Below are positions 28,473 through 36,912 of a stretch of DNA of 37,026 bases, piece after piece. Under the pieces are notes generated by a model. It had not been told where the DNA came from. It searched no databases and saw nothing but the letters and a program-made list of their open reading frames with translations. Position 1 is the first letter of the stretch. Each line of letters starts with the position of its first letter. The position numbers were made by a program, and so were the translations under genes. Source of the DNA: JBBDSV01 sp040904785 (GTDB lineage Bacteria; Actinomycetota; Nitriliruptoria; Nitriliruptorales; Nitriliruptoraceae); the NCBI GenBank assembly GCA_040904785.1, contig JBBDSV010000050.1, forward strand, positions 1-37,026, given 5' to 3'.

Positions 28473-29454
28473 TCGTCACGTGGTTCTGCGTGCGGTCGTC
28501 CTCGCGGTCGGACTGCTGCTGCTCGCCCACCCCGCGGCCGCAGATCCCGCTGGGCCGACGAACTATCGGTCGAGCGTCGCCGCTGTCGACGCGCCGACTG
28601 ACGGCGTGCGGGCCCAGGTGATCGGCGGCGATGCGTTTCTCGTCGTGCGTGCGGAGGGCGCAGAAGTGCTCGTGCCCGGCTACGACGGTGAGCCGTATCT
28701 CTGGTTCGCTCCCGATGGCACGGTCTCGATCAACGATCGGTCGCCGGCACGATGGCTCAATGACGGCCGGTACGGCGCGCAGGACGTCGATGTTCCGGCG
28801 ACGGCGGATTCGCAGGCGCCGCCCCGCTGGCGCGAGGTCGCGGATGACGGAATCTACGCCTGGCATGACCACCGCATCCATTACATGGCGCCGACGGTGC
28901 CGCGGACCGTCGATCCGGATCACGCGGCCGAGCAGCGTGTGTTCGATTGGCAGGTGCCGATCGTCGTCGACGGCCAGCCGGCGACCATCCGGGGAACGTT
29001 GACCTGGGTGCCCTCTCCGTCACCCGTCGTCGGGATCGGGACGGTGCTCGCTGCCGCACTCGTCATCGCGCTCGTCACGCGCACGCGACGCGCCTGGGCA
29101 ACGCCAGCGGTCGCCGCGGGTGGTGGCGTGACGTTGGTGGCCGGCGCCGGACTCCAGTGGGGGCTGCCGCCCGGTGCTGCGGGTGACGCCACACTGATCG
29201 CGCTGCCGCTGGCCGCGCTCGGGCTCGCGGCGGTGGCCGCGATCGCGCGTCGGTGTGCGCCGGCCGGCCGATGGATCATCGCGCTCGCGGCGGTCCCACT
29301 GGCCGTGTGGGGGCTGCTCGTGGCCAGCGCACTCGTACGGCCCATCGTTCCGGGCATCTTCGCGCCGCCGGTCGTGCGCGCCGCGGTGATCCTGGCGTTC
29401 ATTGCGGCGGGCATCGCGATGGCCGCGCCGTTTGCCGCGCGCCGATCAACGTGA
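28465..29454 (+). CDS. Copper-module membrane protein with WHDHRIHYM motif
   Basis: 329-residue protein. After a signal peptide (ending around LLAHPAAADP) comes an extracytoplasmic domain of ~175 residues. This carries the motif YAWHDHRIHYM (His134, His136, His139, Met141), a plausible metal site. About five membrane helices then follow to the C-terminus. I recall similar uncharacterised proteins next to YcnI and CopCD genes in actinobacteria but know no assigned function. GTG at 28465 gives an 8-bp overlap with the YcnI gene, implying co-translation; GTG at 28480 is an alternative start. It is convergent with pknB, 13 bp apart. Confidence 0.8.
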   Translation: MRDRHVVLRAVVLAVGLLLLAHPAAADPAGPTNYRSSVAAVDAPTDGVRAQVIGGDAFLVVRAEGAEVLVPGYDGEPYLWFAPDGTVSINDRSPARWLNDGRYGAQDVDVPATADSQAPPRWREVADDGIYAWHDHRIHYMAPTVPRTVDPDHAAEQRVFDWQVPIVVDGQPATIRGTLTWVPSPSPVVGIGTVLAAALVIALVTRTRRAWATPAVAAGGGVTLVAGAGLQWGLPPGAAGDATLIALPLAALGLAAVAAIARRCAPAGRWIIALAAVPLAVWGLLVASALVRPIVPGIFAPPVVRAAVILAFIAAGIAMAAPFAARRST

Positions 29455-29467
29455 GCGAGCCGTGCGG

Positions 29468-31249
29468 TCAGGCGGTCGTGTCGGTCGACCCGTCCGTTGT
29501 GCCGCCGTCCGTGTTCGTGTCGTCGTCGGTCTGGCCTGGTGGCGTGTCGGGTGGGCCGTTGCCGCCGCCGTCATCCGGCGGCTCGTCGGCAGGCGGCTCG
29601 TCGGCGGGTGGCTCCTCAGTCTCCTCGGGCCCGAGGCTGACGACAATCGTGACGATCGTGCCGACCGGCACCTGGGTTCCCGCGGGAGGATCCTGGCTGA
29701 TGACGAACCCTTCGGCGACGACGTCGCTGTTCTCGCGCTCGATCCGCACGTCGAGCCCCTGTTCCTCGAGGCGGAACTGGGCGTCTTCGAGCGCGCGATT
29801 CTCGACGGCCCGCACGGCCACGACCTCCTGGCCGAGACTGACCGTGTAGTCGACTCGGGTACCGACGGGGACTTCGTCGCCGCCAGCCGGCGTGTGGGCG
29901 ATGATCCGACCTTCAGGAACCGTGGTGCTGAACTCCGTTTGTCGCTCGCCGACGACGAGCCGATCGGCGATGAGTTGCTCGACCGCATCGTCCTCCGACA
30001 GCCCGAGCAGGTTCGGCACGACCGTCGACTCCTGTCCGACGGACACGACGAGATCGACACGCGAGCCCTCGTCGACGAGTTGTTCTGCGACCGGGCGCTG
30101 GCGGATCACGTTGCCCGGCGGAATCGAGTCGGACGCTTCTTCGGTCGTGTCGCCCGGCTCGAGCCCGGCGTCACGCAGCATCCCATCGGCGACTTCGAGT
30201 GGTTCGCCGACGACGTTGGGAACCGAGACCTGCGGAACCTCCTCGTCGGTGAGCATGGTGGCGAGGAACCACAAGATGCCGCCCATCGCAGCGAGGGCGG
30301 CGATGACGAGAAGTGTGTAGCCGACGACGCGGCGTCGCCGGTGCTGTTTCGTCCCGGGCGTCATGTCACTGAACGCCGGCTGCAGCAATGCGGTCTCTTC
30401 CGCCGTCATCACTGCAGGCGCCCCGACGGGTTGGCCATCGCGGGCATTGAGGACGTCGTCGAGCATCTCGCCGGCGTGCTGGTAGCGATTGGCGGGATTC
30501 TTCGCCAACGCACGCATCGTGATGGCCTCGGCGGCCGGACTGATCGAGGGGTTGCGTTCGCGGGGTGGGCGCGGGGCCTCCTGCACATGCTGGTAGGCGA
30601 CCGTGACCGGAGAGTCTCCCGAGAACGGTTGGAAGCCGGTCAGCGCCTCGTAGAGCACCACGCCGAGGGAATAGAGGTCGCTGCGCGGATCCACGTCGCG
30701 GCCCTGGGCCTGCTCCGGCGACAAGTAGGCGGCCGTACCGAGGACTGCCGCCGTTCGCGTGACGGTCTCGTTGTCGACGGCACGCGCAATGCCGAAGTCG
30801 GTGACCTTCACCGCGCCGTCGTCGGCGAGCAGGATGTTGCCGGGCTTGATGTCACGGTGAATCAATCCACGATCGTGCGCGTACGCCAGGGCGCTGCACA
30901 CGTCGGCGACGATTTCGAGTGCGCGGTCCTCGGTGAGGCCACCCGCACGGATCGCGTCCTGAAGCGAGCGGCCCTCCACGAGTTCCATGACGATGTAGGG
31001 CTGGTTCGCGTCGATGCCCGTGTCGTACACCGCGACGAGGTTTGCGTGGTTCAGCCGCGCGACGTGTCGGGCCTCGTCCTGGAATCGCCGGGTGAACGAG
31101 GCGTCCTCGAGGAACCGATCGAGGAGGAGCTTCACCGCGACTTCACGGCCCAGCGTTTGATCGCGTGCGGCGAACACTTCTGCCATGCCGCCGCGACCGA
31201 GCAGACGCAACAGTTCATACCGGCCGGACAGAACGCGTCCAACGCTCAC
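29468..31249 (-). CDS. pknB: Serine/threonine protein kinase PknB with PASTA domains
   Basis: 593-residue transmembrane receptor-like kinase controlling peptidoglycan synthesis and cell shape. The kinase domain has the Gly-rich loop LGRGGMAEV, Lys40, HRDIKPGN (131-138) and DFGIARA. A TM helix follows (about 310-330; VIAALAAMGGILWFLATML). About three PASTA repeats come next, beginning VSVPNVVGEPLEV, VVPNLLGLSEDDA and VVAVRAVENRALEDA, and bind peptidoglycan fragments. The C-terminal tail is Pro/Gly/Thr-rich. The GTG at 31249 has GGAGG 7 bases upstream. It is preceded by a 153-bp gap after pbpA containing a possible -10 (TAGTCT at 31304-31299). No pknA homologue is present, unlike in mycobacteria. 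Confidence 0.95.
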   Translation of the reverse strand: MSVGRVLSGRYELLRLLGRGGMAEVFAARDQTLGREVAVKLLLDRFLEDASFTRRFQDEARHVARLNHANLVAVYDTGIDANQPYIVMELVEGRSLQDAIRAGGLTEDRALEIVADVCSALAYAHDRGLIHRDIKPGNILLADDGAVKVTDFGIARAVDNETVTRTAAVLGTAAYLSPEQAQGRDVDPRSDLYSLGVVLYEALTGFQPFSGDSPVTVAYQHVQEAPRPPRERNPSISPAAEAITMRALAKNPANRYQHAGEMLDDVLNARDGQPVGAPAVMTAEETALLQPAFSDMTPGTKQHRRRRVVGYTLLVIAALAAMGGILWFLATMLTDEEVPQVSVPNVVGEPLEVADGMLRDAGLEPGDTTEEASDSIPPGNVIRQRPVAEQLVDEGSRVDLVVSVGQESTVVPNLLGLSEDDAVEQLIADRLVVGERQTEFSTTVPEGRIIAHTPAGGDEVPVGTRVDYTVSLGQEVVAVRAVENRALEDAQFRLEEQGLDVRIERENSDVVAEGFVISQDPPAGTQVPVGTIVTIVVSLGPEETEEPPADEPPADEPPDDGGGNGPPDTPPGQTDDDTNTDGGTTDGSTDTTA

Positions 31250-31298
31250 GCTGCGCCTCCACCGGAAGGGTGCGGATGTGTCGACAGACCAAGCCGTG

Positions 31299-31304
31299 AG
31301 ACTA
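31299..31304 (-). promoter_or_regulatory. Possible -10 element of an internal pknB promoter
   Basis: TAGTCT on the minus strand lies about 50 bp before the pknB GTG, in the only sizeable gap (31250-31402) of the operon. No convincing -35 is visible. It could allow pknB to be transcribed separately from pbpA. Confidence 0.25.
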
Positions 31305-31402
31305 TCGCTGGCGCCGCGGCCGTCTGGGGACCGTTCGGACGCGGCGGCGTGCACCTGTCCGACGTCGACGTGTCGGTCGCTGGATCGTCACCACAGTGTC
31401 GT

Positions 31403-32845
31403 TCACCGTCCACGGGCAGCCTCCATGACGGCGCGTGCGACCGGCGCGGCGGCGCTACCGCCGGTGTCCGCCGGATCGGTGTCGACGATGACGACGGCGA
31501 CCGCGATGTCGCGCTCGGCGAATCCGACGAACCAGGCGATCGACCCGGCACCGGTCTGTGCCGTGCCGGTCTTGCCGCCGACCTCGACACCATCGATCTG
31601 GGCGCGCGTGCCCGTGCCGGACTGCACCACTCGGACCATCAGGTCGCGGAGTTGCGCCGCCGTCCGTGCCGAGACGGCACGTCCGTCGCCGGGCGTGCCG
31701 GTCCATCGTGCGACCTCGGCGGCGCGCACGCGACCACCTTCGGGGTCACGCACCGTCTGCACGACGTGCGGAACGACGAGGATCCCGTCGTTGGCGATTG
31801 CGGCGGCGATCATCGCCATCTGCATCGGCGTCGCACGCACGTCGCGCTGGCCGATCGCGCTCTGCGCAGTCGACGGGACGTCGAGGTCATCGGGAAAGTC
31901 GCTCGGAACGGTGTCGAGCACATAGGGGATCGTGTGGTTGAACCCGAACCGCTCGGCCTGTGCCGCGAGCGTCTCCGCCCCCAGGTCGACACCCAGACGG
32001 GCGAAGACGGTGTTGCATGACACCCGGAAGGCATCGTCGAGTCGGATCGTCGTCCCGTCGGCACACAGCCCGCCGCCGAAGTTGCGGATGTTGGCGGTCG
32101 TCTGCGGAACGTCGAAGAACCGCTCGTCGGGAAATTCTTCGTCCGGTGTCGTGCCCGATTCGAGTGCAGCGGCGGCGACGACGATCTTGAACGTCGAGCC
32201 CGGCGGATACAGCTCCTGACGGGTCCGGTCGATCAGTGGCTGGTCGTCCGCGTCGTGCAGCTGTTGCCAGGCGCGCTGGATCTCTTCCGTGTCGTGGCCG
32301 GACACGCGGTTGGGGTCGAATGTCGGGTTGGCGTAGCTCGCGAGCACCGCGCCGGAGGTGGGCTCGATCGCCACGATCGCACCTTCCCGTCCCGCGAGGG
32401 CGGTCTCGGCGGCCTGTTGCACGGCCGGGTCGATGGTGAGCACGACGGCGTTGCCCGCTTGGTCGTCGCCGACGAGCAATTCCGACAGGTTCTGCGCCAC
32501 GACTTCGGTCGAACGCCCCGTCAGGTCGTCGTTGACCGCGGCTTCGAGTCCGGATCGCTGGAGCACGACCGAGTAGTAGCCCGTTAGGTGCGCATACCGG
32601 GTGGCTTCCGGGTAGGTCCGCAGATAGCGCAACTCGCCCGACGTGGGCTGCGAGTAGGCGATGGCGTGTTCGCCGACGACGATCGGTCCCCGGGCGATCG
32701 CGTACTCCCGGATGATGACACGACGGTTCGCCGGGTGATTGGCCAGCTCATCGGACCGAACGAGTGTGAGCACATTGAGATTGACGAAGAGCAGCGCGAA
32801 CAGGCCGAGGAGCACGGTGCCGATGTGGGCGATGTTTCGGTTCAT
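31403..32845 (-). CDS. pbpA: Penicillin-binding protein PbpA (class B transpeptidase)
   Basis: 480-residue membrane-anchored DD-transpeptidase that cross-links peptidoglycan. One N-terminal TM helix (about 8-28) is followed by the PBP dimerisation-like region. The transpeptidase domain has the active-site STFK (Ser217-Lys220), SCN (276-278) and KTGT (425-428) motifs. It is typical of the division/elongation class B enzymes paired with FtsW/RodA. ATG at 32845 overlaps the ftsW stop (ATGA). The operon position between the SEDS gene and pknB is the conserved actinobacterial one, placing it as a likely target or regulator of the kinase. Confidence 0.95.
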   Translation of the reverse strand: MNRNIAHIGTVLLGLFALLFVNLNVLTLVRSDELANHPANRRVIIREYAIARGPIVVGEHAIAYSQPTSGELRYLRTYPEATRYAHLTGYYSVVLQRSGLEAAVNDDLTGRSTEVVAQNLSELLVGDDQAGNAVVLTIDPAVQQAAETALAGREGAIVAIEPTSGAVLASYANPTFDPNRVSGHDTEEIQRAWQQLHDADDQPLIDRTRQELYPPGSTFKIVVAAAALESGTTPDEEFPDERFFDVPQTTANIRNFGGGLCADGTTIRLDDAFRVSCNTVFARLGVDLGAETLAAQAERFGFNHTIPYVLDTVPSDFPDDLDVPSTAQSAIGQRDVRATPMQMAMIAAAIANDGILVVPHVVQTVRDPEGGRVRAAEVARWTGTPGDGRAVSARTAAQLRDLMVRVVQSGTGTRAQIDGVEVGGKTGTAQTGAGSIAWFVGFAERDIAVAVVIVDTDPADTGGSAAAPVARAVMEAARGR

Positions 32846-34182
32846 CGCTGTGCCCGAACCTTGGGGCCTCGCGCGGCAGAACGCGATGTGGCGCTGATCC
32901 GGAGCAGCCCGGCGACGATGAGGAAGTTGGCGACGAGTGACGATCCACCGTAGGAAACGAAGGGCAGCGTGATCCCGGTCAACGGAACCACCCGCGTCAG
33001 TCCACCGATGATGACGAATACCTGGAGTGCCAGCGTCACCGTCAGGCCGAGCGCGACGAGCGAGCTGAATTCATCACGCGCGGCCTGTGCGATGTGCAGT
33101 CCACGGCCGACGAGCAGGACATAGACGACCAGGATCGCTGTCGCCCCGAGGAGGCCGAGTTCCTCACCGATGACGACGAACATCGCGTCGGTCGCCGCGA
33201 AGGGAACATCTTGCGGGCGTCCGAGTCCCAATCCTGTCCCGGTCAACCCGCCCGTACCGAGGGCGAAGAGGCTCTGGACGATCTGATAACCGGTGTCCTG
33301 CAGGTCGGTCCAAGGGTCGAGCCAGATGTCGATGCGGCGCTGCACGTGGTCGAACTGATGGGCGACGAAGAATGTCGCCAGTCCGAACACGGCGGCACCG
33401 AACAGGGGGTAGGCGATCCGTCCCGTCGCGGCATACAGCATCACGATGAACGTGCCAAACACGAGGACCGCGGAACCGAGGTCGCGGAGGCCCGTCATCG
33501 CCATGATCGCGATCGCGGCGGCAACGACGATCGGGGCGAGGTGCCGGGCCGCGGGGACGAGGACCGGCCCGATCCGTTCCGTTGCGACAGCGAGCAACTG
33601 CCGGTTGCGTTCCAGGTAGCTCGCGAGGAACAGCACCAGGGTCAGCTTGGCGACTTCTCCGGGCTGCACACGCATACCGAAGACGTCGATCCACAGGCGG
33701 GCGCCGTTGATGACGCCGGCGCTGAGGAGCGGAACAGTCGGCAGCAGCAGCAGGATGACAGTTGCCAACCCGACCGTGTACTGATAGCGGGCGAGCAGCC
33801 GGATGTCGTGGACGAACAACAGGAATGCACACATGAGGCCGACGGCTACGGCCGTCCATGCGGTCTGCGCGGCAGCGAGCTCCCCACCCGTCGCGAGGTC
33901 GATTCGCCGGATGAATACGAGGCCGAATCCGGTCAGCAGCATCGCGAGCGGCAGGATCACCGGATCCGCGGCCGGTGCGGTCGCGCGGACGGCGGCGTGC
34001 GCCACGAGCGCGGTCACGGCCAGTGCGATGCCGGTGACGATTCCTGCAGGTGGCAGGTCGCGGGCCATCGACCATCCGAGGAGAATCCCGGCGAACGCGA
34101 CGAGCAGAACAGCACCGGCGAGCAGTCGCGCTTCGACCGCACGGTCGGCCATTGCCGACGTCGGGCGTGCTGATGCACTCAC
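32842..34182 (-). CDS. FtsW/RodA/SpoVE family SEDS glycosyltransferase
   Basis: 446-residue polytopic peptidoglycan polymerase (SEDS family) working with PbpA. About ten membrane helices are visible. Family sequences include DIWLDPWTDLQDTGYQIVQS, GLTGTGLGLGRPQDVPFAATD, and the terminal segment TLPFVSYGGSSLVANFLIV. Whether it is FtsW or RodA is not clear from the sequence; in mycobacteria the gene in this position is called rodA. GTG at 34182 overlaps the pstP stop (GTGA), and the stop overlaps the pbpA ATG. So pstP, ftsW/rodA and pbpA form one coupled block. Confidence 0.94.
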   Translation of the reverse strand: MSASARPTSAMADRAVEARLLAGAVLLVAFAGILLGWSMARDLPPAGIVTGIALAVTALVAHAAVRATAPAADPVILPLAMLLTGFGLVFIRRIDLATGGELAAAQTAWTAVAVGLMCAFLLFVHDIRLLARYQYTVGLATVILLLLPTVPLLSAGVINGARLWIDVFGMRVQPGEVAKLTLVLFLASYLERNRQLLAVATERIGPVLVPAARHLAPIVVAAAIAIMAMTGLRDLGSAVLVFGTFIVMLYAATGRIAYPLFGAAVFGLATFFVAHQFDHVQRRIDIWLDPWTDLQDTGYQIVQSLFALGTGGLTGTGLGLGRPQDVPFAATDAMFVVIGEELGLLGATAILVVYVLLVGRGLHIAQAARDEFSSLVALGLTVTLALQVFVIIGGLTRVVPLTGITLPFVSYGGSSLVANFLIVAGLLRISATSRSAARGPKVRAQR

Positions 34183-35381
34183 GACGTATCGCCGTCATCC
34201 CGCCGCGGGATCTGGCTGACGATTCGTCGCGCGTCATTGATGTCCGCGGCCGGCCGGCCCGATTCGAGTGTGGGGTGGTACCAGGGCGGGATGTCGTCGA
34301 GCAGGACGCCGCTGCGCTCACGCACTCGCGCGAGATCGATCGGGCCGATCTGCGTGTCGATGCCCTCATAGATCACGACTTCTTCGCCCTCCAGGCCGAC
34401 GAAGAAGCTCTGTGCCAACAGGAAGCGTCCTCCCGCCGCGAGGAGTCCCACGAGGACGACGATGCCCAGCAGGATCGCCGTCCCCCGTGTCAACATGCGT
34501 GCGAAGGACGGCGTCTCTCCCGTCGTGGCGCCGGTGACCGGCCGCCCGGTGCCGAACGCCCCGAACGTGCCCATCTTTCGCGCCCAGTCGGCGCCCGGGT
34601 CGTCGTGGCGTGTGCGGATCGCCACCGTCGTCGGACCGTTGGTGCCCCGGGCCGCAGCCGCGTCTTCGTAGCGCAGCAGCACTGCCGTGACGTTGTCCGG
34701 CCCGCCGGCGTCGTTGGCGAGCGACACCAGTGTTTCGATCGTCGTGTCGGGATCATCACGCTGCGCGAGGGTCGTGGCGATCGTGCGGTCGTCGACGACG
34801 CCGGTCAATCCGTCGGAGCACAGCAGCAGGATGTCGTCGGGTTGCAGTTCGAGGGACATCGAGTCCACGTCGACTTCCGGTGAGACGCCGATTGCGCGCG
34901 TGATGATCGAGCGTTGTGGATGGTTGGCGGCCTCTTCGCGGGTGATCTGGCCCTCGTCGATAAGGTGCTGAACCAGGGTGTGGTCATCGGTGATCTGGCT
35001 GAACTTTCCGTCGCGGAGGAGATACGCACGCGAGTCGCCGACGTGGGCGATGTGCAACCGGGCGCCCTCGAGCAGGGTCGCCGTCAACGTCGTGCCCATG
35101 CCGTGGTACGTCGGGTCATCCTCCGCCATGCGCGACACGGTGGCGTTGGCGGTGATGACGGCATCGCGTAATGCGGCGAGGGCTTCGGTCGCGTCGCCGA
35201 ACACGCGACCGTCGAGCGCGCGGATCGGCTCGAGTGCCGTCGACGCGGCAACCTCGCCCGCTGCGTGGCCTCCCATACCGTCGGCGACCGCGAAGACGCT
35301 GTCGCCGACGAAGTACGCGTCCTCGTTGCTCGAGCGGACGCGCCCGACGTCGGTCGTCCCGGTCGCGACGAGGCGGGTCAT
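34179..35381 (-). CDS. pstP: PP2C-type Ser/Thr protein phosphatase PstP
   Basis: 400-residue membrane phosphatase that dephosphorylates PknB and its substrates. The PP2C domain (about 1-235) has the start TDVGRVRSSNEDA, ADGMGGHAAGE (metal-binding Asp), HVGDSRAYLL, and the C-terminal SDGLTG and GGPDNVTAVLL motifs. A TM helix (about 300-325; ILLGIVVLVGLLAAGG) leads to a short extracytoplasmic part of ~90 residues. The frame is open upstream of 35381, but the ATG there overlaps the fhaB stop (ATGA) and starts the domain. It is encoded with fhaA, fhaB, ftsW/rodA, pbpA and pknB, the usual phospho-signalling cluster. Confidence 0.95.
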   Translation of the reverse strand: MTRLVATGTTDVGRVRSSNEDAYFVGDSVFAVADGMGGHAAGEVAASTALEPIRALDGRVFGDATEALAALRDAVITANATVSRMAEDDPTYHGMGTTLTATLLEGARLHIAHVGDSRAYLLRDGKFSQITDDHTLVQHLIDEGQITREEAANHPQRSIITRAIGVSPEVDVDSMSLELQPDDILLLCSDGLTGVVDDRTIATTLAQRDDPDTTIETLVSLANDAGGPDNVTAVLLRYEDAAAARGTNGPTTVAIRTRHDDPGADWARKMGTFGAFGTGRPVTGATTGETPSFARMLTRGTAILLGIVVLVGLLAAGGRFLLAQSFFVGLEGEEVVIYEGIDTQIGPIDLARVRERSGVLLDDIPPWYHPTLESGRPAADINDARRIVSQIPRRDDGDTS

Positions 35382-35836
35382 CGGCGCACCTCGATGCGGG
35401 TCTTGCCGATCCGCAGTTGATCGCCGGCCGCGAGCGGTGTCGGACGCCCGACGCGTGCCCCGTTGAGGAACGTGCCATTCGTGGAACCGAGGTCTCGTAC
35501 GGACCACCCCCCGCCGTCAGCGAGGATCTCGGCGTGTTCATCGGAGATGTAGACGTCTTCGACGATGACATCGGCATGGTCTGCTCGTCCGAGGACCAGC
35601 CGGCCGTTGAGCGGCACCACGTTGGGCGCTCCGTGCATCGCGTGGACGACGATCTCCTTGGGGTTCTTTCGTGACCGCCGCGTGTCGGGGGCGCTCGTCG
35701 CCACGGGTCGACGGCTGCGAGACTTCCGCCGTGGCCCATGGATGTCGGTGACGACGACCCGAACCGTGCGGGCGAGAAACACGTAGAGCAACAACAGCAG
35801 GAAGAACTTCACGAGGGTCAAGAACTCGATCGGCAC
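35378..35836 (-). CDS. fhaB: FHA domain protein FhaB
   Basis: 152-residue FHA protein anchored by one N-terminal helix (LVKFFLLLLLYVFLARTVRVVV, about 8-28). A basic linker (RRKSRSRRP, about 38-60) leads to an FHA domain at the C-terminus with LVLGRADHADVIVEDVYISD and LGSTNGTFLNG, the phospho-Thr recognition pattern. The GTG at 35836 lies 1 bp after the fhaA stop. The stop overlaps pstP (ATGA). In mycobacteria FhaB/FipA takes part in linking kinase output to division. Here it most likely reads PknB-phosphorylated partners at the membrane. Confidence 0.93.
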   Translation of the reverse strand: MPIEFLTLVKFFLLLLLYVFLARTVRVVVTDIHGPRRKSRSRRPVATSAPDTRRSRKNPKEIVVHAMHGAPNVVPLNGRLVLGRADHADVIVEDVYISDEHAEILADGGGWSVRDLGSTNGTFLNGARVGRPTPLAAGDQLRIGKTRIEVRR

Positions 35837-35837
35837 G

Positions 35838-36587
35838 TCAGGCCTCCACGAACTCCACCGCGATGCCACCGAACTCGATGACGTCTCCCGGACGGAGTTC
35901 GGCTTCCCGGGTCGCCGAGCCGTTGCAGCGGGTTCCGTTCGTCGACCCCAGGTCGAGGACCCACCAGACGTCGCCGCGGGCGACGATCGCTGCGTGTTCT
36001 CGTGACACGGTCGTGTCGTCGAGCGGAACGTCGCAGGACGATGATCGTCCGACGGTGATCCGCGATCCGGTGACGGCGTACTCGGCTCCGGCGCTCGGAC
36101 CGCTCGTGACGACGAGTCGATAACGGTTGACGGGAACGTCGCCGATGATCTGTGTGCGGTCGAATCCGCCCGACCCGTGCGCGGTCGAGCCATCGGAGGC
36201 ACCCACGAGTGCCGGGTCGACGACTTCCACACGACCCTGCAGGCGGTAGCGGCCGACACGGACGGCGTCATCCACATCGATGCGAACCTTGACGGGACCG
36301 CGCAGCAACCAGCCCCGTTCCGCTGCGGTGCGGACCACGACCTCGCCGAGTTCCCGCGGCAGTGACGAGCCGAAGCTCGACAGCCGGTCCTGATCTTTGG
36401 GACTCAAGTAGAGGCGGAAGACGTTGGGAACGACGATGCCGTCGGCGGTGACGTGCTGATGATCGGCGATGTACCGCTGAAGCGCCTTGGCGAGCTCGAT
36501 CGGTTGAATTCCCGATCGGAACGCGCGGGCGAAGAACCCTTCGACCGCACCTTCGAGGCGACGCTCGAACTCCTGGAGCACTCCCAT
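35838..36587 (-). CDS. fhaA: FHA domain protein FhaA (DUF3662-FHA)
   Basis: 249-residue cytoplasmic adaptor of the FhaA type. An N-terminal DUF3662 domain (MGVLQEFERRLEGAVEGFF, about 1-115) is followed by a linker and a C-terminal FHA domain with TVGRSSSCDVPLDDTTVSREHA and LGSTNGTRCNG motifs. In mycobacteria FhaA binds phosphorylated CwlM/MviN-type partners and affects peptidoglycan precursor supply. ATG at 36587 has no visible ribosome site. It is the first gene of the fhaA-fhaB-pstP-ftsW/rodA-pbpA(-pknB) operon. The shorter mycobacteria-type spacer (~100 residues longer in that family) is partly absent, making this a compact form. Confidence 0.92.
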   Translation of the reverse strand: MGVLQEFERRLEGAVEGFFARAFRSGIQPIELAKALQRYIADHQHVTADGIVVPNVFRLYLSPKDQDRLSSFGSSLPRELGEVVVRTAAERGWLLRGPVKVRIDVDDAVRVGRYRLQGRVEVVDPALVGASDGSTAHGSGGFDRTQIIGDVPVNRYRLVVTSGPSAGAEYAVTGSRITVGRSSSCDVPLDDTTVSREHAAIVARGDVWWVLDLGSTNGTRCNGSATREAELRPGDVIEFGGIAVEFVEA

Positions 36588-36759
36588 CGGTGGTCACCGT
36601 TCGTGGCGCGTCGATCCGTACAGATTGCAACTCATCCCGGGGCACCGCGCGTCGCGGTCACGAGCGGTGCATCGTCGGGAGCGTAGCCCAGCCCTGTCGC
36701 GCCGACCCGTACGAACGGTGCCTGTTGGACACGTCCGCCGCCAGTCAGTCGGCGCACCG

Positions 36760-36789
36760 TTCGCCCGCCTCAGAGAGCGTTGCTACCCT
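36760..36789 (+). promoter_or_regulatory. Possible tRNA-Leu promoter
   Basis: TTCGCC (36760-36765), an 18-bp spacer and TACCCT (36784-36789) form a weak σA-type promoter ending 15 bp before the tRNA. The layout matches that before tRNA-Ile. The remaining 217-bp gap between fhaA and the tRNA holds no gene I can support. Confidence 0.35.
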
Positions 36790-36804
36790 CCGGCAGTCAC
36801 TCAC

Positions 36805-36888
36805 GGGCGGGTGGCGGAATTGGCAGACGCGCACGGTTCAGGTCCGTGTGTCCTTATGGACATGGGGGTTCAAGTCCCCCCTCGCCCA
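36805..36888 (+). tRNA. tRNA-Leu (CAG)
   Basis: A class II tRNA: acceptor GGGCGGG pairs with CTCGCCC (one G-U), anticodon stem CACGG/CCGTG with loop TTCAGGT (anticodon CAG), a long variable arm (TGTCC TTAT GGACA), T-arm GGGGG/CCCCC with TTCAAGT, discriminator A at 36888. CCA is not encoded. Confidence 0.96.
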
Positions 36889-36895
36889 CTCCTCC

Positions 36896-36912
36896 GTTGT
36901 GATTCTCACAAC
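36896..36912 (+). terminator. Small hairpin after tRNA-Leu
   Basis: GTTGTGA, loop TTC and TCACAAC form a perfect 7-bp stem 8 bases beyond the tRNA end. It may mark the 3' end of the tRNA transcript. It lacks a T-run. Nothing else is evident to the end of the window at 37026. Confidence 0.4.

Noticed and set aside
29402..32020. An 872-codon open frame on the plus strand opposite pknB and pbpA
   Set aside because: It runs antisense to genes with complete catalytic motifs; no domain or signal is visible in it.
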